A model generated the notes under the pieces. It searched no databases, had not been told where the DNA came from, and saw only the letters and a program-made list of their open reading frames with translations. From Clavaria fumosa (taxonomy: Eukaryota > Basidiomycota > Agaricomycetes > Agaricales > Clavariaceae): a DNA stretch of 64,000 nucleotides. The position numbers were made by a program, and so were the translations under genes. Location: contig OX637805.1 in assembly GCA_951802425.1 (NCBI GenBank), positions 1,426,001-1,490,000 on the forward strand. Reading direction: 5' to 3'. Shown here in pieces: positions 34,982 through 46,182 of this stretch. Each line of letters starts with the position of its first letter. The first letter of the stretch is position 1.

Positions 34982-36469
34982 TGTCAGGCCCCATTCATTT
35001 TTCCTTTACCCAAGCCGACTCCACCAACATCTACGGCCCTCCCAACGACCCTCTACCACCTCGCATATCCCTCTATACACTTCCGGGACCCGCTGTCTCC
35101 TTCCGGAAGCCTCTCCAACCTCCCCCGCGCTCACACGGCACTTGCGACCACCATGCTGTACTCGCGACGCTTCCTATTACTTCACCCTATGCGCATACTT
35201 TACCCGGACCCACCAATCCTACGCGCTACACACCGATATGCGTCTACTTCCACTAGCACATGACTTGCCGCGCGGCACCCCTGGTGCTACCACTACCAGC
35301 GCCAATACGTTACCAGCGTTACGACCGTTACTTGCGTTACCAGCATTACCCACATGACTACCCGCCCATAGGTCACCTGCGTCACTAGCATCACCCACGT
35401 GATCACTCTTATGATCTCGTGACCTTAACACTCAAATGCGCCACCAATGGTCAGCTGTATGTACACTTCAAATATGCATCCCTTCTTCTTCTCAGTCGTC
35501 TATAATTACATTACTTATGATCCGAGAATCCCTCCGTAGTTATAACGATGTATATACTTATTTAACTAGGTCGCGACCCGTGACAGGTCATCTTCGCGAC
35601 CTTACCTATGCATACCTAACCCCTCGCAACCTTAGTAGAATACGCGCCCAGTCACTTTATGACTAAACATACCCCGTACTACTATAGTCTTGTCGCCTGG
35701 CAACCTCTGTACCTTCCCTTTTTCATTATACTCTCTCTACGTACGTATATAAGGTCTCGCATGTACTTATGGTACTCTAGACTTGATATTGATGCACATT
35801 GGTTTAAGCTTGAGGCTAGTACGCCCTTTGAGCTTGGAACCATCGTGATTGATAGGTCTTGTCTCTCTTGGTGACCACAAGATCACCAAGACACACTCTA
35901 CTCTGTCCTAACTCACCCTCTGCGCTCCTACAACTCGCGTGATCTAAGTATTCTCTATTATTCGTCTTGGTACTGATCTTAGAACCCTACAGGTTCACCC
36001 GTCGGTTGGCAAAGTCATCGCCTTCACCGACACATTCCTCAACACCGTCGCGACCACCGCAACCCTTCCAACATTGTCTATTTCTTTCACCTTGTCTTTT
36101 TCCTTCTCTACGCTTTGTCGGTCGACCTCGCGACCTTCTCAGCATTGTCACTTTCACCCACATTGTCTATTCCTTTCTTCACGCTTCGTCGGTCGACTTC
36201 GCGACCCTCTCAGCATCACCCATTTCCCCCCTCCTCGTCAATTACCTCCTTTACGCTTCGTTTACCGACTTCACAACTTTCCCAATGACATCTTCCTCCT
36301 TTATACTTGTCTTTCTTTGCTCTTACATCTTCTCAGACGTCTTCACAACCTTCTGGGACCAAGCATTCTCGACTGTGCTCTACAGTTGATTGGTCTTAGC
36401 GAGTTTCCAGCATAGGTCACCAACAAGTTGATCTCCGGCACTACTATCGAGACAGGACAGGCCCTAACA
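34982..36469 (+). repeat. 5' LTR (1,488 bp)
   Basis: Begins TGTCAGG and ends CCTAACA. One copy of an 83-bp unit that is triplicated in the 3' LTR. The 3' third is made of four or so diverged ~72-bp units. It holds six TCGCGA motifs. Confidence 0.93.
35746..35752 (+). promoter_or_regulatory. LTR TATA box (TATATAA)
   Basis: TATATAA conserved in sequence and place in all LTR copies (45,459-45,465 in the 3' LTR). The likely transcription start is about 30 bp downstream, near the conserved GTACTCTAGACTTGATATTG. The start site itself is inferred. Confidence 0.5.
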
Positions 36470-36525
36470 TAATATCAAGTCTCCCCCTTGCCCCACCACT
36501 CAACACCTGGATAACACAAACCATT
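36470..36525 (+). other. Leader with candidate primer-binding block
   Basis: Directly after the 5' LTR stands TAATATCAAGTCTCCCC, identical in copies A and F although the rest of those copies is diverged. It lacks the usual TGG start of a tRNA-primed site, so the priming mode (tRNA at an offset, or self-priming) is open. Confidence 0.45.
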
Positions 36526-38529
36526 ATGTCTTCCAGTCACACTCCTCCCCAACCAACCACTCATCACTTCCAGACATGCACAGGTAGTCATGCAATCACT
36601 CCAATGGTCTTGGAGACTACTCGCGAGCCGCCTACCACCGTACAAGAACGACCTGCGTCCATCGTTCAATCACAGCCCGAAGAACCCGCCCAAATCGCAC
36701 CTAGCCACGCCTCGTCCCCGCACGAAGAAGCCGAGACCCTCGTGGAGCAGCTTGGCTACCCGCGCTTCGACCGCCCTCACCACCGTACTTACCAAATTCT
36801 CAACAATACTCGCCGCCAATACGAAACCGGAACTCTCGATGAAGAATTAGCATATCTCATTGAGACGACAAATCTCTACGAGGCATTGGTACGATTAACG
36901 GATGGATTCCGAGCTAACCCACAGAACTGGTTATACAAGAGTCAGTGTCAGTATCCAGGGACTACCGACCGCGGAGTTCCGACTCCTCCCGACCTGGATA
37001 CCCCCTCGCGACCTCCAAGACAGGTTCAACCCACCAGAGGACCCCGGGATATGGCCCCACTTTTCCAGGTCGCGGCTCAATCTCTTCAGAATTTCACGAA
37101 TCCTGCTGTGCCCGATGAGTGACCAGCCATTGTCTCCAGGATCCCAAGGTACACCGTCCCTCGCAGTAGCTGGCCTACGTGGACGCAGCCAGCCACTACT
37201 CCGAGTAGGGCGTTCCCTCGCGACCCTATAGGGACCGAAGCAACGCTTCAACCTGCCCCTCGCCTCGAGATTCCGGTCGAGCCCTTCCGCATTCCACAAC
37301 CAGAAGTGCGACCAGTACCCCAGATGGAGACACGACCAGCATCTCACCCTCCGTCACAGACTGAAGCTCCGCAGGTCCCTCCAGTCCCCCTTATGCCCCC
37401 ACACCCCGCTGCCGCGCTTCGAGATGAGGCACCTGGAACCCACCATCACCACTACTATTACCAGGCCCCTCCCTCCGAAGGACCATCGGCCCGAGACACC
37501 TTCGCTCAAGAATCCAAGCTCGACACCAGACGTCCCGAACCGTTCAATGGTCGTGACTGACGCAAGTGGAAACCTTTTGTCACGGAATGCCTAATGACTT
37601 TCTTTGCCAAGCCCGTAACCTTCCAAGGAGATCACGAGAGGGTTACTTTCGCTGCCTCTTACCTCACGGACACCGCGCAGAGCCACTACACCTCCCTCCT
37701 TCAATTCAATGCCGAACACCCGGCTCTACATTCCTGGGAAGGATTCATCCGCGAGTTTGGAGGGATGTTTGGAGTGGTCAACACGCAGATTGAAGCCGAC
37801 CAGAACCTTCGCTTGTTGCAGATGGGCGAAAACGAATGGTTTTCGAACCACATCATCCGTTTCGAGTCCTTCACTTTTGAATCCAACTGGAATTCAGCCG
37901 CCTTGCAATCAGAGCTCTACCGCTCGATGTCCACACATATTAAAGAGGCCATGAAAGTCATTCCGCGACCTACGACATATCAGGAACTTCGCGATTTAGC
38001 CATGCAGATTGACCAGAGACACTGGGAATATGAGAGTGAGACTCGCCGAACTCAATTCCGCGCTAACCCTCCTGCTCCCCGTCCCCCTGTTCAACAAGGT
38101 GGAAATTGCCCCTTGGCTCAACAAGGCGGAAATCGCAACTACCAGACGATGTCGCGACCTTATCCAGCCACTGGTAATAATCCTACAATGCCCCGACCAG
38201 CCGCAGGGAATCCCGTGACTTCACCGTGACCTGCTAATCTGCCCCGTCAGCCGAATCCGAATCCGAATCCGCCCTACGTCCCCCTCAGTGATGAGGAACG
38301 AGAACGTCGTTGTCAGGGAAATCTTTGTTTGAGATGTGGAAAACCGGGACATTACAGCATTGCATGCCCCAATCGACGATTAGCCGGACGAGCCGTCTTC
38401 ACGCTAGAGGAAGGAGAGGAAGAGATCCAGGAAGAGTACGAAGTTGAGGAAGAGGTAGAAGAGGATGTGGATGACCCGCACGAAGGGTTAAACGAGGAAG
38501 CAACTCAGGAGCTTCTGGGGGAACTCTGA
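36526..38529 (+). pseudogene. gag: gag of the full-length chromovirus
   Basis: Capsid-type polyprotein of about 668 codons in one frame from ATG 36,526 to TGA 38,527-38,529, ending in a zinc knuckle CX2CX4HX4C ([14 protein letters not shown], near 38,325-38,370) and an acidic tail. A capsid core is seen around 37,594-38,000 (FAKPVTFQGD, YTSLLQFNAEHP). Three internal TGA stops lie at 37,120 (Arg CGA in copy F), 37,558 (Trp in copy A) and 38,227 (Arg likely). The gag end overlaps pol at a run of five Gs (38,517-38,521) that copy A also keeps, pointing to a -1 frameshift for pol expression. Confidence 0.9.
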
Positions 38530-41500
38530 GTCGCGACGATCCAACCCCCATACTCGCGCGGGCTGCGACTAGTTCCTCTTCCCCTCAATTTCCTCACAAC
38601 CTTTCTAATACTCCCATTGCTTCCCAGTCTTCCCAATCCTTCCTCATAAAGACACAAATACCAGATTTCAGCTCGATTCCCTTAAATACTCTTGTTGATT
38701 GCGGCGCACCAATGAATTTCATCGATTTCACCCTCGCGAACTCCCGTCCAAACCTCTTAATGCCACTTTCGCAACCTCTACCGCTTCAATACTTTGACGG
38801 AAGTTCCTCCAGCTCCAATATAACCCACTACGTCCACGCTAATACGAAATTCCCCGATGATACTATCCAATCCATTAATTTCCTCATCACTAAAACTCAT
38901 CCTCTCACTCCTGTGGTTCTAGGGCTCAATTGGTTGCGAACCTGGAACCCTAGGATCGATTGGACCAACCTCACTTTCAGTTTCGGACAGACAGCCCGCT
39001 CTGCGACTATCCCTCTCACTCTTCTGGATGTGAAACCCCTGAGTAAACCTTCCCCTGACCTCGTGAACTCGATACCGAAACCCTCTAAACCCCCACGAGT
39101 TCAATTGGTCAAGGCCACCACGCTTCGTCGATTGGAACAACAAGGAGAATTTATAGGTCTCCTATACTTCCAACCTGCAAGCAACCCCTACGATGGTGAA
39201 TCCATACTCGCGAGTTCCGCGACCACTCAACCCCCTCCAAAACCTGAAGAAACAGTCCCGCACGAGTATCACGACTTCCTGGATGTCTTTTCTGAAGATC
39301 TAGCCCAGGAATTACCTCCGCACCATGACTACGACCACCGAATTGAACTTGAGGAAGGCGAAACACCTCCTCACGGGAAGCTGTACAACATGTCAGAAGT
39401 GGAGTTAAAGATGTTAAAAGATTATTTGGACGACATGTTGGACAAAGGCTTCATTCGGCCGTCGAAATCCCCCGCAGGTGCACCGGTACTCTTTGCGAAG
39501 AAGAAAGATGGAAGCCTTCACCTCTGCGTCGACTATCGAGGTCTCGACAAGATCACCCGCAAAAATCGCTACCCCATTCCTCGAATTGAGACCCTCGTCG
39601 ACCAATTGCGCTCGGCCAAAATCTACTCGAAGATCGACCTCCGTGTTGGGTATAACAACGTGAGGATAGCTGAAGGAGACGAGTGGAAAACTGCGTTCCG
39701 CACTTGCTATGGCGCGTTCGAATATCTTGTCATGCTGTTTGGACTCACGAACGCACCTGCGACCTTTCAGCACCTTATGAACGATATCTTTCACGATCTG
39801 GTCGACGTCAACGTAGTAGTCTACCTCGACGACATCTTAATCTACTCGGACAACCTCGAACAACATCGCGACCACGTCCGAGAGGTCCTACGATGTCTAC
39901 GCAAGGCAGACTTACATGTGCGACCTGAGAAGTGTGATTTCCACACCATGACGGTCAAATACCTTGGAGTTATAGTGTCCCCTGACGGAATTGCCATGGA
40001 TCCTTCAAAAATACAGGCCATTCTAAGTTGGCCCATACCCACAAAGATCCGCGACCTTCAGAGCTTTTTAGGCTTTGCTAATTTCTATCGAAGATTCATA
40101 GATAACTATTCCGGCATCGTCATTCCACTTATGCGACTCCTCTGCAAGGATACACCTTGGAAGTGGAGCCCATGATGCCAAGAAGTCTTCGATATCCTCA
40201 AACAAGCCTTTACCGAAGCTCCTGTCCTCCGGCATTACGACCCCGATCACCCCATTACCCTCGAATGTGATGCTTCCGACTATGCGATAGCGGCCATTCT
40301 CTCTCAAACCAATCCCGCGACTAACGAGCTATGTCCCATCGCTTTCCACGCATGTACAATGATCGCCGCAGAGCTCAACTACGACATTTATGACAAAGAG
40401 CTCCTCACGATACACGATGCATTCAAGCAATGGAGAGCGTACCTCGAAGGCGCGCGATACCAAATTCAGGTCGTTTCAGACCACAATAACTTACGTTATT
40501 TCACCACCACGAAGCAACTCAGCCGTCGACAAGCCCGCTGGGCAGAGTACCTTTCCAGTTTCGACTATGTAATTCATTATCGAGCAGGAAAGCTAGGCGC
40601 GAAGCCAGATGCCCTCATGCGACGACCCGACGTCTACCCGAAGAAATCTGACCAACCCACGACCAATGCACAAAACAATAAGGTCGCGATACCACTGGAA
40701 TTACTTCGAGCAGCCGTCATCCTCAACGAAGAAGCCCTGATTTCGCGAATTTGACACACCCCTCGTGACTCCTACTTCTCCAAGAAATCACAGGGCACTT
40801 CACAAGGTCGCGACAAGGCGTTCTTGCTCTTGCCCAATGGCTCACTACTACTTCGTAACGGTAAAATATACATCCCCGATCACGACTCCCTCCGATTCGA
40901 CATCTTATGCTCCAATCACGACCATAAACTACAAGGACATCCAGGTATAAGAAAGACAACCCAGCTAATAAACAGGTTGTTTTTCTGGCCAGGACTCCGA
41001 AAGGACATAACCGCCTACGTCCATGGTTGTCACACCTGCGCAAGGGCAAAACCCGTCCGGCACAAACCCTACGGACTCCTCAAGCCCTTGCCCATAGGCG
41101 AGCGACCTTGGTCTTCGATTTCGATGGACCATATCGAAGCCCTCCCTCTCTCCGCGACCTTTGACTCAATCCTCGTTGTTGTCTGTTGACTTACGAAACA
41201 AGCGATTTTTATCTCTACCAATACTACCAACACTGCAAAAGAATTAGCCCAGCATTTCGTCACCCACGTCTTTTCAAAGCATGGGCTACCCGCGGATATA
41301 GTATCGGATAGAGGAAGATTATTTGTTTCTAAGTTTTGGTCTTCATTATGCCAAGCTTTGGATATAACTTCAAATCTCTCCACAGCTTACCACCCCAAGA
41401 CCGACGGACAAACAGAATGAGTCAACCAGGTTCTAGAGCAATATATCCGAATATATATGAACTACCAGCAAGACAACTGGAATTACCAACTCCCGCTCGC

Positions 41501-42187
41501 CGAGTTCGTATACAATAACACCCCTCATAGCGTGACTGGTGTCTCCCTGTTCTTCGCGAACAAGGGATACCACCCTAGACTCACAATTTCTCTCAACGAC
41601 ATACCCCCGCACGAAGCTCATATGGTCGCGACCGATCTCAGGACACTTCACCAGCATCTACGAGACCAACTCAAGGTCGCGAATGAGGCCTACTCACACT
41701 TTGCGGACCCAAAGAGAGAGACTACGCTGGATTGGAAGGAAGGAACAAGAGTGTGGTTAGATTTGCGGAATGTGAAGACGAAGAGACCAATGAAGAAACT
41801 GGACTCGAAACGAGCCAGACCTTTCCCATACTCGCGAAAGTTTCGACTCACGCATATCATCTCCAGTTACCGAAATCGATGCGAGAAATTCACAACATTT
41901 TCCATGTTTCATTACTCGAGAAGGTCTACAACGACGCTTTCCCCCAGCGGCAACAGCAACCCCCACCCCCTATCGAGGTCGACGGTGAACAACATTATGA
42001 AGTCGCCGACATACTAGATTCTCGAAGGAGGGGTAGGAAAGTGCTTTACCTCGTACGATGGGAAGGTTACGGACCTGAGGACGACACCTGGGAACCAATA
42101 GAGTCACTTTCCGGATCGAAGGAACTCCTCCAGGACTTCCATGCGACCTACCTTGAAAAACCACACGCGACTCACGCAACTCAATAA
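38522..42187 (+). pseudogene. pol: pol of the full-length chromovirus (PR-RT-RH-IN-chromodomain)
   Basis: Frame -1 to gag. Protease block LVDCGAPMNFID near 38,693 (D-C-G instead of D-S/T-G); RT from about 39,300 with [11 protein letters not shown] near 39,820; RNase H (ECDASDYAIAAILS near 40,262; DHNNLRYF near 40,481); integrase zinc block near 40,935-41,050 (HPGIRKT, CHTCARAK), catalytic DDE residues in SMDHIEALP, IVSDRGR and TDGQTE; chromodomain YEVADILDSRR to VRWEGYGPEDDTWEPIE near 41,998-42,110. TGA stops at 40,173, 40,752, 41,187 and 41,418, most fitting Arg CGA. A 1-bp deletion near 41,827 (CCC-ATA) shifts the C-terminus to another frame. All catalytic signatures survive between the breaks. 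Confidence 0.93.
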
Positions 42188-42285
42188 ATTTCCTTGCCTC
42201 TTTCTCGTTTTTTCTTCACTTTCTCACTTCGGACTTCACAGCAATTCATATATATGCAATAAAAATACAACAAGAAAACTTTTAT

Positions 42286-44412
42286 CTACTGGTTGCGAGC
42301 TTTTTCCTTCCCCTTTCGCGACCCTTCTGCTCCTTCCCTGCCTTCCACACTCACGACTTTTTCCTTTTCCCCCTTCTCCTCTCCAGCCTCGGGAGCCTTC
42401 AACTCAAAACCCCAATTGTCCACCCTTGGAATATCCAACAGCTCCCTCCTCATGCGACGTTGCTCCTGCTCTGCCCATTGCTCTACCCACGATGGGAGTT
42501 CTTCCGGCGACTTCATCAAAAGGTCTTCATAGGTGAAGAAGACTGTCTCGAGGCCTCGCCATCCTCGAAAGCGAGCCTCGCAGAGCTCACCGACCATACT
42601 CGCACATTGGTCGCGCAACTCTAAAAACCAATCTTCAGTTTGTTGCAAAAAACAAAACCTGCGAGGACTTACCTTTTTCCCGCTCCCTCAATGCCTTCAA
42701 CTCCTTTTCCATCCTCTCTACAGTCGCGAACAAACCTACAAAACAAAGATTAGTTTGTGTTATACTCGCGACTATGGAACTTACTTCGTTCTGATTCCTC
42801 AGCCTCCTCCAATTGTCGTCCGGCCTCCTCCAGCTCGACCTTATGGCCTAGATAAACACAAATAACACATTAGTCCACCTTCATACCCACGACCACTAAA
42901 ACTTACTGTTCTCCAACTCTTCGGTCTCTTCCAATCTTCACCGGAGGTCCCCCAACTCCACCCTCCAACCTAAACCAATAAGAAGATTAATTTGCGATCT
43001 CATGAAGTAGAATGATGACTGACCTTCCGCCTCCTTTTTCATCGCTGCAATCACCCTGCTCACCTCCTCGAACTCCTTGCACGTCCCCTCCGCCCCCATT
43101 AACAATCCTATAGACGCGAATGAGTCAACTTCATACTCGCGACTATTTCACTTACCCTCTTTCTCCTTCCGCAACTTCTCCAACTCCCGGCGCGCGTTTC
43201 TCAACTCGACTTCTTGGTCTGAATCACACGGAAGTCAATCTACAAGGCAACAATTCGAGTAAAAACTTACCTTGCCACTCCCCATGGAGTGCCTCAAACT
43301 CCTTTTCCGCTACCTCAGCCTGCATCATCAATTCCGCGACTTCCGCGACCTCCTTGCCTTTGCCAATAAAAGTCGTGAGCTCGGTATGAAACTACGGGAA
43401 CCAGGACAAACTGATATTCACCTTTCTTGCCCCACCATAACGCCTCCAACTCACGCTTAGCCACCGCCAATTCCACCTCCAATTCCATCTCCCGATGCGA
43501 CTTGTATACCCACACTATCTTCTTCGTGGGTTCCGCGAGTTGCTGATGGAGCGTTGCGAGCTCCCGTTCCAGATCCGTCCGGGGGACCAAGGTCCCCGCA
43601 ACCTTTTCTCCTCCCTCCACCAACCCCTTCGATGACGATGGCTTCGCCACTTGCCTCCTTGTTGATGGACCAGGCGTCGGCAACCGCAACCTTGTCCTTG
43701 CTCGCTTTCCGTGTACCGCTCGCATTGGGGTCCCCGGAATCGTAATAGTGGGGAGCTTGGCTCCCACTCGACTCGCAACTGTTGGGGTCGCTGTCGCAGC
43801 TGATTCTGGTGCCTCTGCCCGCCGCAGAGCCTCATCGATTTGCACATCGCTCCATCCGAATTCGGCCTTGACGCGCCATCGACGAAATTCCTGGACCCAG
43901 GAACACTTCCCATGGTCCTCTGCGCACTGGCGACACTTGCCGGCAGTGCTGTGCACACACTGTTGGCCCTTTGCGACGCAGTTATCACAATCCTGGAATG
44001 TAACAATCAGAAGAAACGAATGGGAATGAGAACTACTATTATGCACCTCTCACTCCCTTTCGTTCCACTCTTTGTTCTCCATCGCTGACCCTATTTTCTT
44101 CCAAGCTTTTAGGAAGTCTGCGGGCGACAGGTCAGCCTCGCCCGCGACATTCTTCACCGCCCTGCTTGACTCCGCAACGTCGCTCGCAGTCTTACTCGTA
44201 CTCGCGACGTTGCCTCGCGTCTTGCAGCGGCCCGCGGCTTCGCGAAGATGCGCGCATCGCTCTTGCTCAGCCTTTTGACGGGCCAGTGCGTCTTCTAGGA
44301 TCCCCAGATTGAGGCTGGGTTCCGTTTCGTCGAAAATGCGCATTTTGCGCACGACCTCGTTCTCATCCTTGTTGGTTTCGGTTTCGTGTTGTTTAATGAA
44401 AGCAGAGACCAT
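42286..44412 (-). pseudogene. Antisense accessory gene: Zn2Cys6-like protein with coiled-coil exons
   Basis: Runs opposite to gag-pol, with its ATG (44,412) only 117 bp from the 3' LTR. Exon 1 (44,412-44,047) is charged and helical with the motif DFLKAWKKIG. A GT-AG intron leads to exon 2 (43,992-43,422), which opens with CX2CX6CX7CX2CX6C (CDNCVAKGQQC, CRQCAEDHGKC), exactly the spacing of fungal Zn2Cys6 clusters, then a basic Ser/Pro linker and a helical block. At least six short coiled-coil exons follow with introns of about 50 bp; the last exon (to 42,286) has a conserved block RGLETVFFTYEDLL. A TGA near 44,050 replaces an Arg codon seen in copy C. Retrotransposon antisense genes are known in plants (e.g. 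Grande-type); I know of no described fungal case like this. DNA binding is inferred from the cysteine pattern only. Confidence 0.8.
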
Positions 44413-44516
44413 GGTGGTTGGACTTAGGGAAAAATTTCGGGTGTTGTGACTTGATCAACAAACATCGCGCTGACTAATCATCACGTGACCTCCACTCTCG
44501 CAGGGCTCGAGGCTTG

Positions 44517-44528
44517 AAGGGGGGGTAA
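44517..44528 (+). other. Polypurine tract
   Basis: AAGGGGGGGTAA directly before the 3' LTR start TGTCAGG; the reverse complement stands next to the LTR of copy C at 8,513. It is the expected plus-strand primer. Confidence 0.85.
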
Positions 44529-46182
44529 TGTCAGGACCCATTCATTTTTCCTTTACCCAAGCCGACTCCACCAACATCTACGGCCCTCCCAACGACCCTC
44601 TACCACCTCGCGTATCCCTCTATACACTTCCGGGACCCACTGTCTCCTTCTGGAAGCCTCTCCAACCTCCCCCGCGCTCACACAGCACTCGCGACCACCA
44701 TGCTGTACTCGCGACGCTTCCTATTACTTCACCCTACGCGCATACTTTACCTGGACCCACCAATCCTATGCGCTACACACCGATGCTGTACTCGCGACGC
44801 TTCCTATTACTTCACCCTACGCGCATACTTTACCTGGACCCACCAATCCTATGCGCTACACACCGATGCTGTACTCGCGACGCTTCCTATTACTTCACCC
44901 TACGTGCATACTTTACCTGGACCCACCAATCCTATGCGCTACACACCGATATGCGTCTACTTCCACTAGCACGTGACTTGCCGCGCGGCACCCCCAGCGC
45001 TACCACTACCAGTGCCAATACGTTACCAGCGTTACGACCGTTACTTGCGTTACCAGTGTTACCCACATGACTACCCGCCCATAGGTCACCTGCATCACTA
45101 GCGTCACCCACGTGATCGCTCTTATGATCTTGCGACCTTAACACTCAAACGCGCCACCAACGGTCAGCTGTATGTACACTTCAAATATGCGTCCCTTCTT
45201 CTTCTCAGTCGTCTATAATTATGTTACTTATGATCCGAGAATCCCTCTGTAGTTATAATGACGTATATACTTATTTAACTAGGTCGCGACCCGTGACAGG
45301 TCATCTTCGCGACCTTACCTATGCATACCTAACCCCTCGCAACCTTAGTAGAATACGCACCCAGTCACTTTACGACTAAACATACCCCGTACTACTATAG
45401 TCTTGTCGCCTGGCAACCTCTGTACCTTCCCTTTTTCGTTATACTCTCTCTACGTACGTATATAAGGTCTCGCATGTACTTATGGTACTCTAGACTTGAT
45501 ATTGACGCACATTGGTTTAAGCTTGAGGCTAGTACGCCCTTTGAGCTTGGAACCATCGCGATTGATAGGTCTTGTCTCTCTTGGTGACCACAAGATCACC
45601 AAGACACACTCTACTCTGTCCTAACTCACCCTCTGCGCTCCTACAACTCGCGCGATCTAAGTATTCTCTATTATTCGTCTTGGTACTGATCTTAGAACCC
45701 TACAGGTTCACCCGTTGGTTGGCAAAGTCATTGCCTTCACCGACACATTCCTCAACACTGTCGCGACCACCGCGACCCTTCCAACATTGTCTATTTCTTT
45801 CACCTCGTCTTTTTCCTTCTCTACGCTTCATCGGTCGACCTCGCGACCTTCTCAGCATTGTCACTTTCTCCCACCTCGTCTATTCCTTTCTTCACGCTTC
45901 GTCGGTCTACTTCGCGACCCTCTCAGCGTCACCCATTTCCCCCCCCCTTGTCAATTACCTCCTTTACACTTCATTTACCGACTTCGCAACTTTCCCAACG
46001 ACGTCTTCCTCCTTTATACTTGTCTTTCTTTGCTCTTACATCTTCTCAGACATCTTCGCGACCTTCCGGGACCGAGCATTCTCAACTGTGCTCTACAGTT
46101 GATTGGTCTTAGCGAGTTTCCAGCATAGGTCACCAACAAGTTGATCTCCAGCACTACTATCAAGATGGGACAGGCCCTAACA
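44529..46182 (+). repeat. 3' LTR (1,654 bp) with a triplicated 83-bp unit
   Basis: Same termini as the 5' LTR. The 83-bp unit starting ATGCTGTACTCGCGACGC occurs three times, at 44,700, 44,783 and 44,866, against once in the 5' LTR; this accounts for the 166-bp length difference exactly. It contains about eleven TCGCGA motifs. TATATAA at 45,459-45,465. Confidence 0.93.

Larger units (their letters stand above)
34982..46182 (+). mobile_element. Full-length 11.2-kb Ty3/gypsy chromovirus with antisense accessory gene
   Basis: Complete LTR-to-LTR element: 5' LTR, leader, gag, pol in the -1 frame (protease, RT, RNase H, integrase, chromodomain), antisense gene, polypurine tract, 3' LTR. The chromodomain places it among chromoviruses. 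It is unusually long: LTRs of 1.49 and 1.65 kb and 2.3 kb between pol and the 3' LTR. Gag and pol carry seven in-frame TGA stops and one 1-bp deletion, so it is not autonomous as sequenced. It contains about 39 TCGCGA hexamers. The flanks CAATG and CAACA do not form a perfect 5-bp duplication. Other copies in the window: A, C, F, G, and solo LTRs at 8,935 and 47,944. Confidence 0.95.

Noticed and set aside
32551..34994. Long frames of Leu-Ser, Gly-Glu, Arg-Glu, and Ala/Cys-rich polymers
   Set aside because: Translations of hexanucleotide and triplet repeats in all registers; not genes.
36526..42187. TGA recoded as a sense codon
   Set aside because: Copies differ (CGA or TGG against TGA) at the same positions and gag and LINE ORFs also end in TGA; CpG transition explains the pattern more simply.
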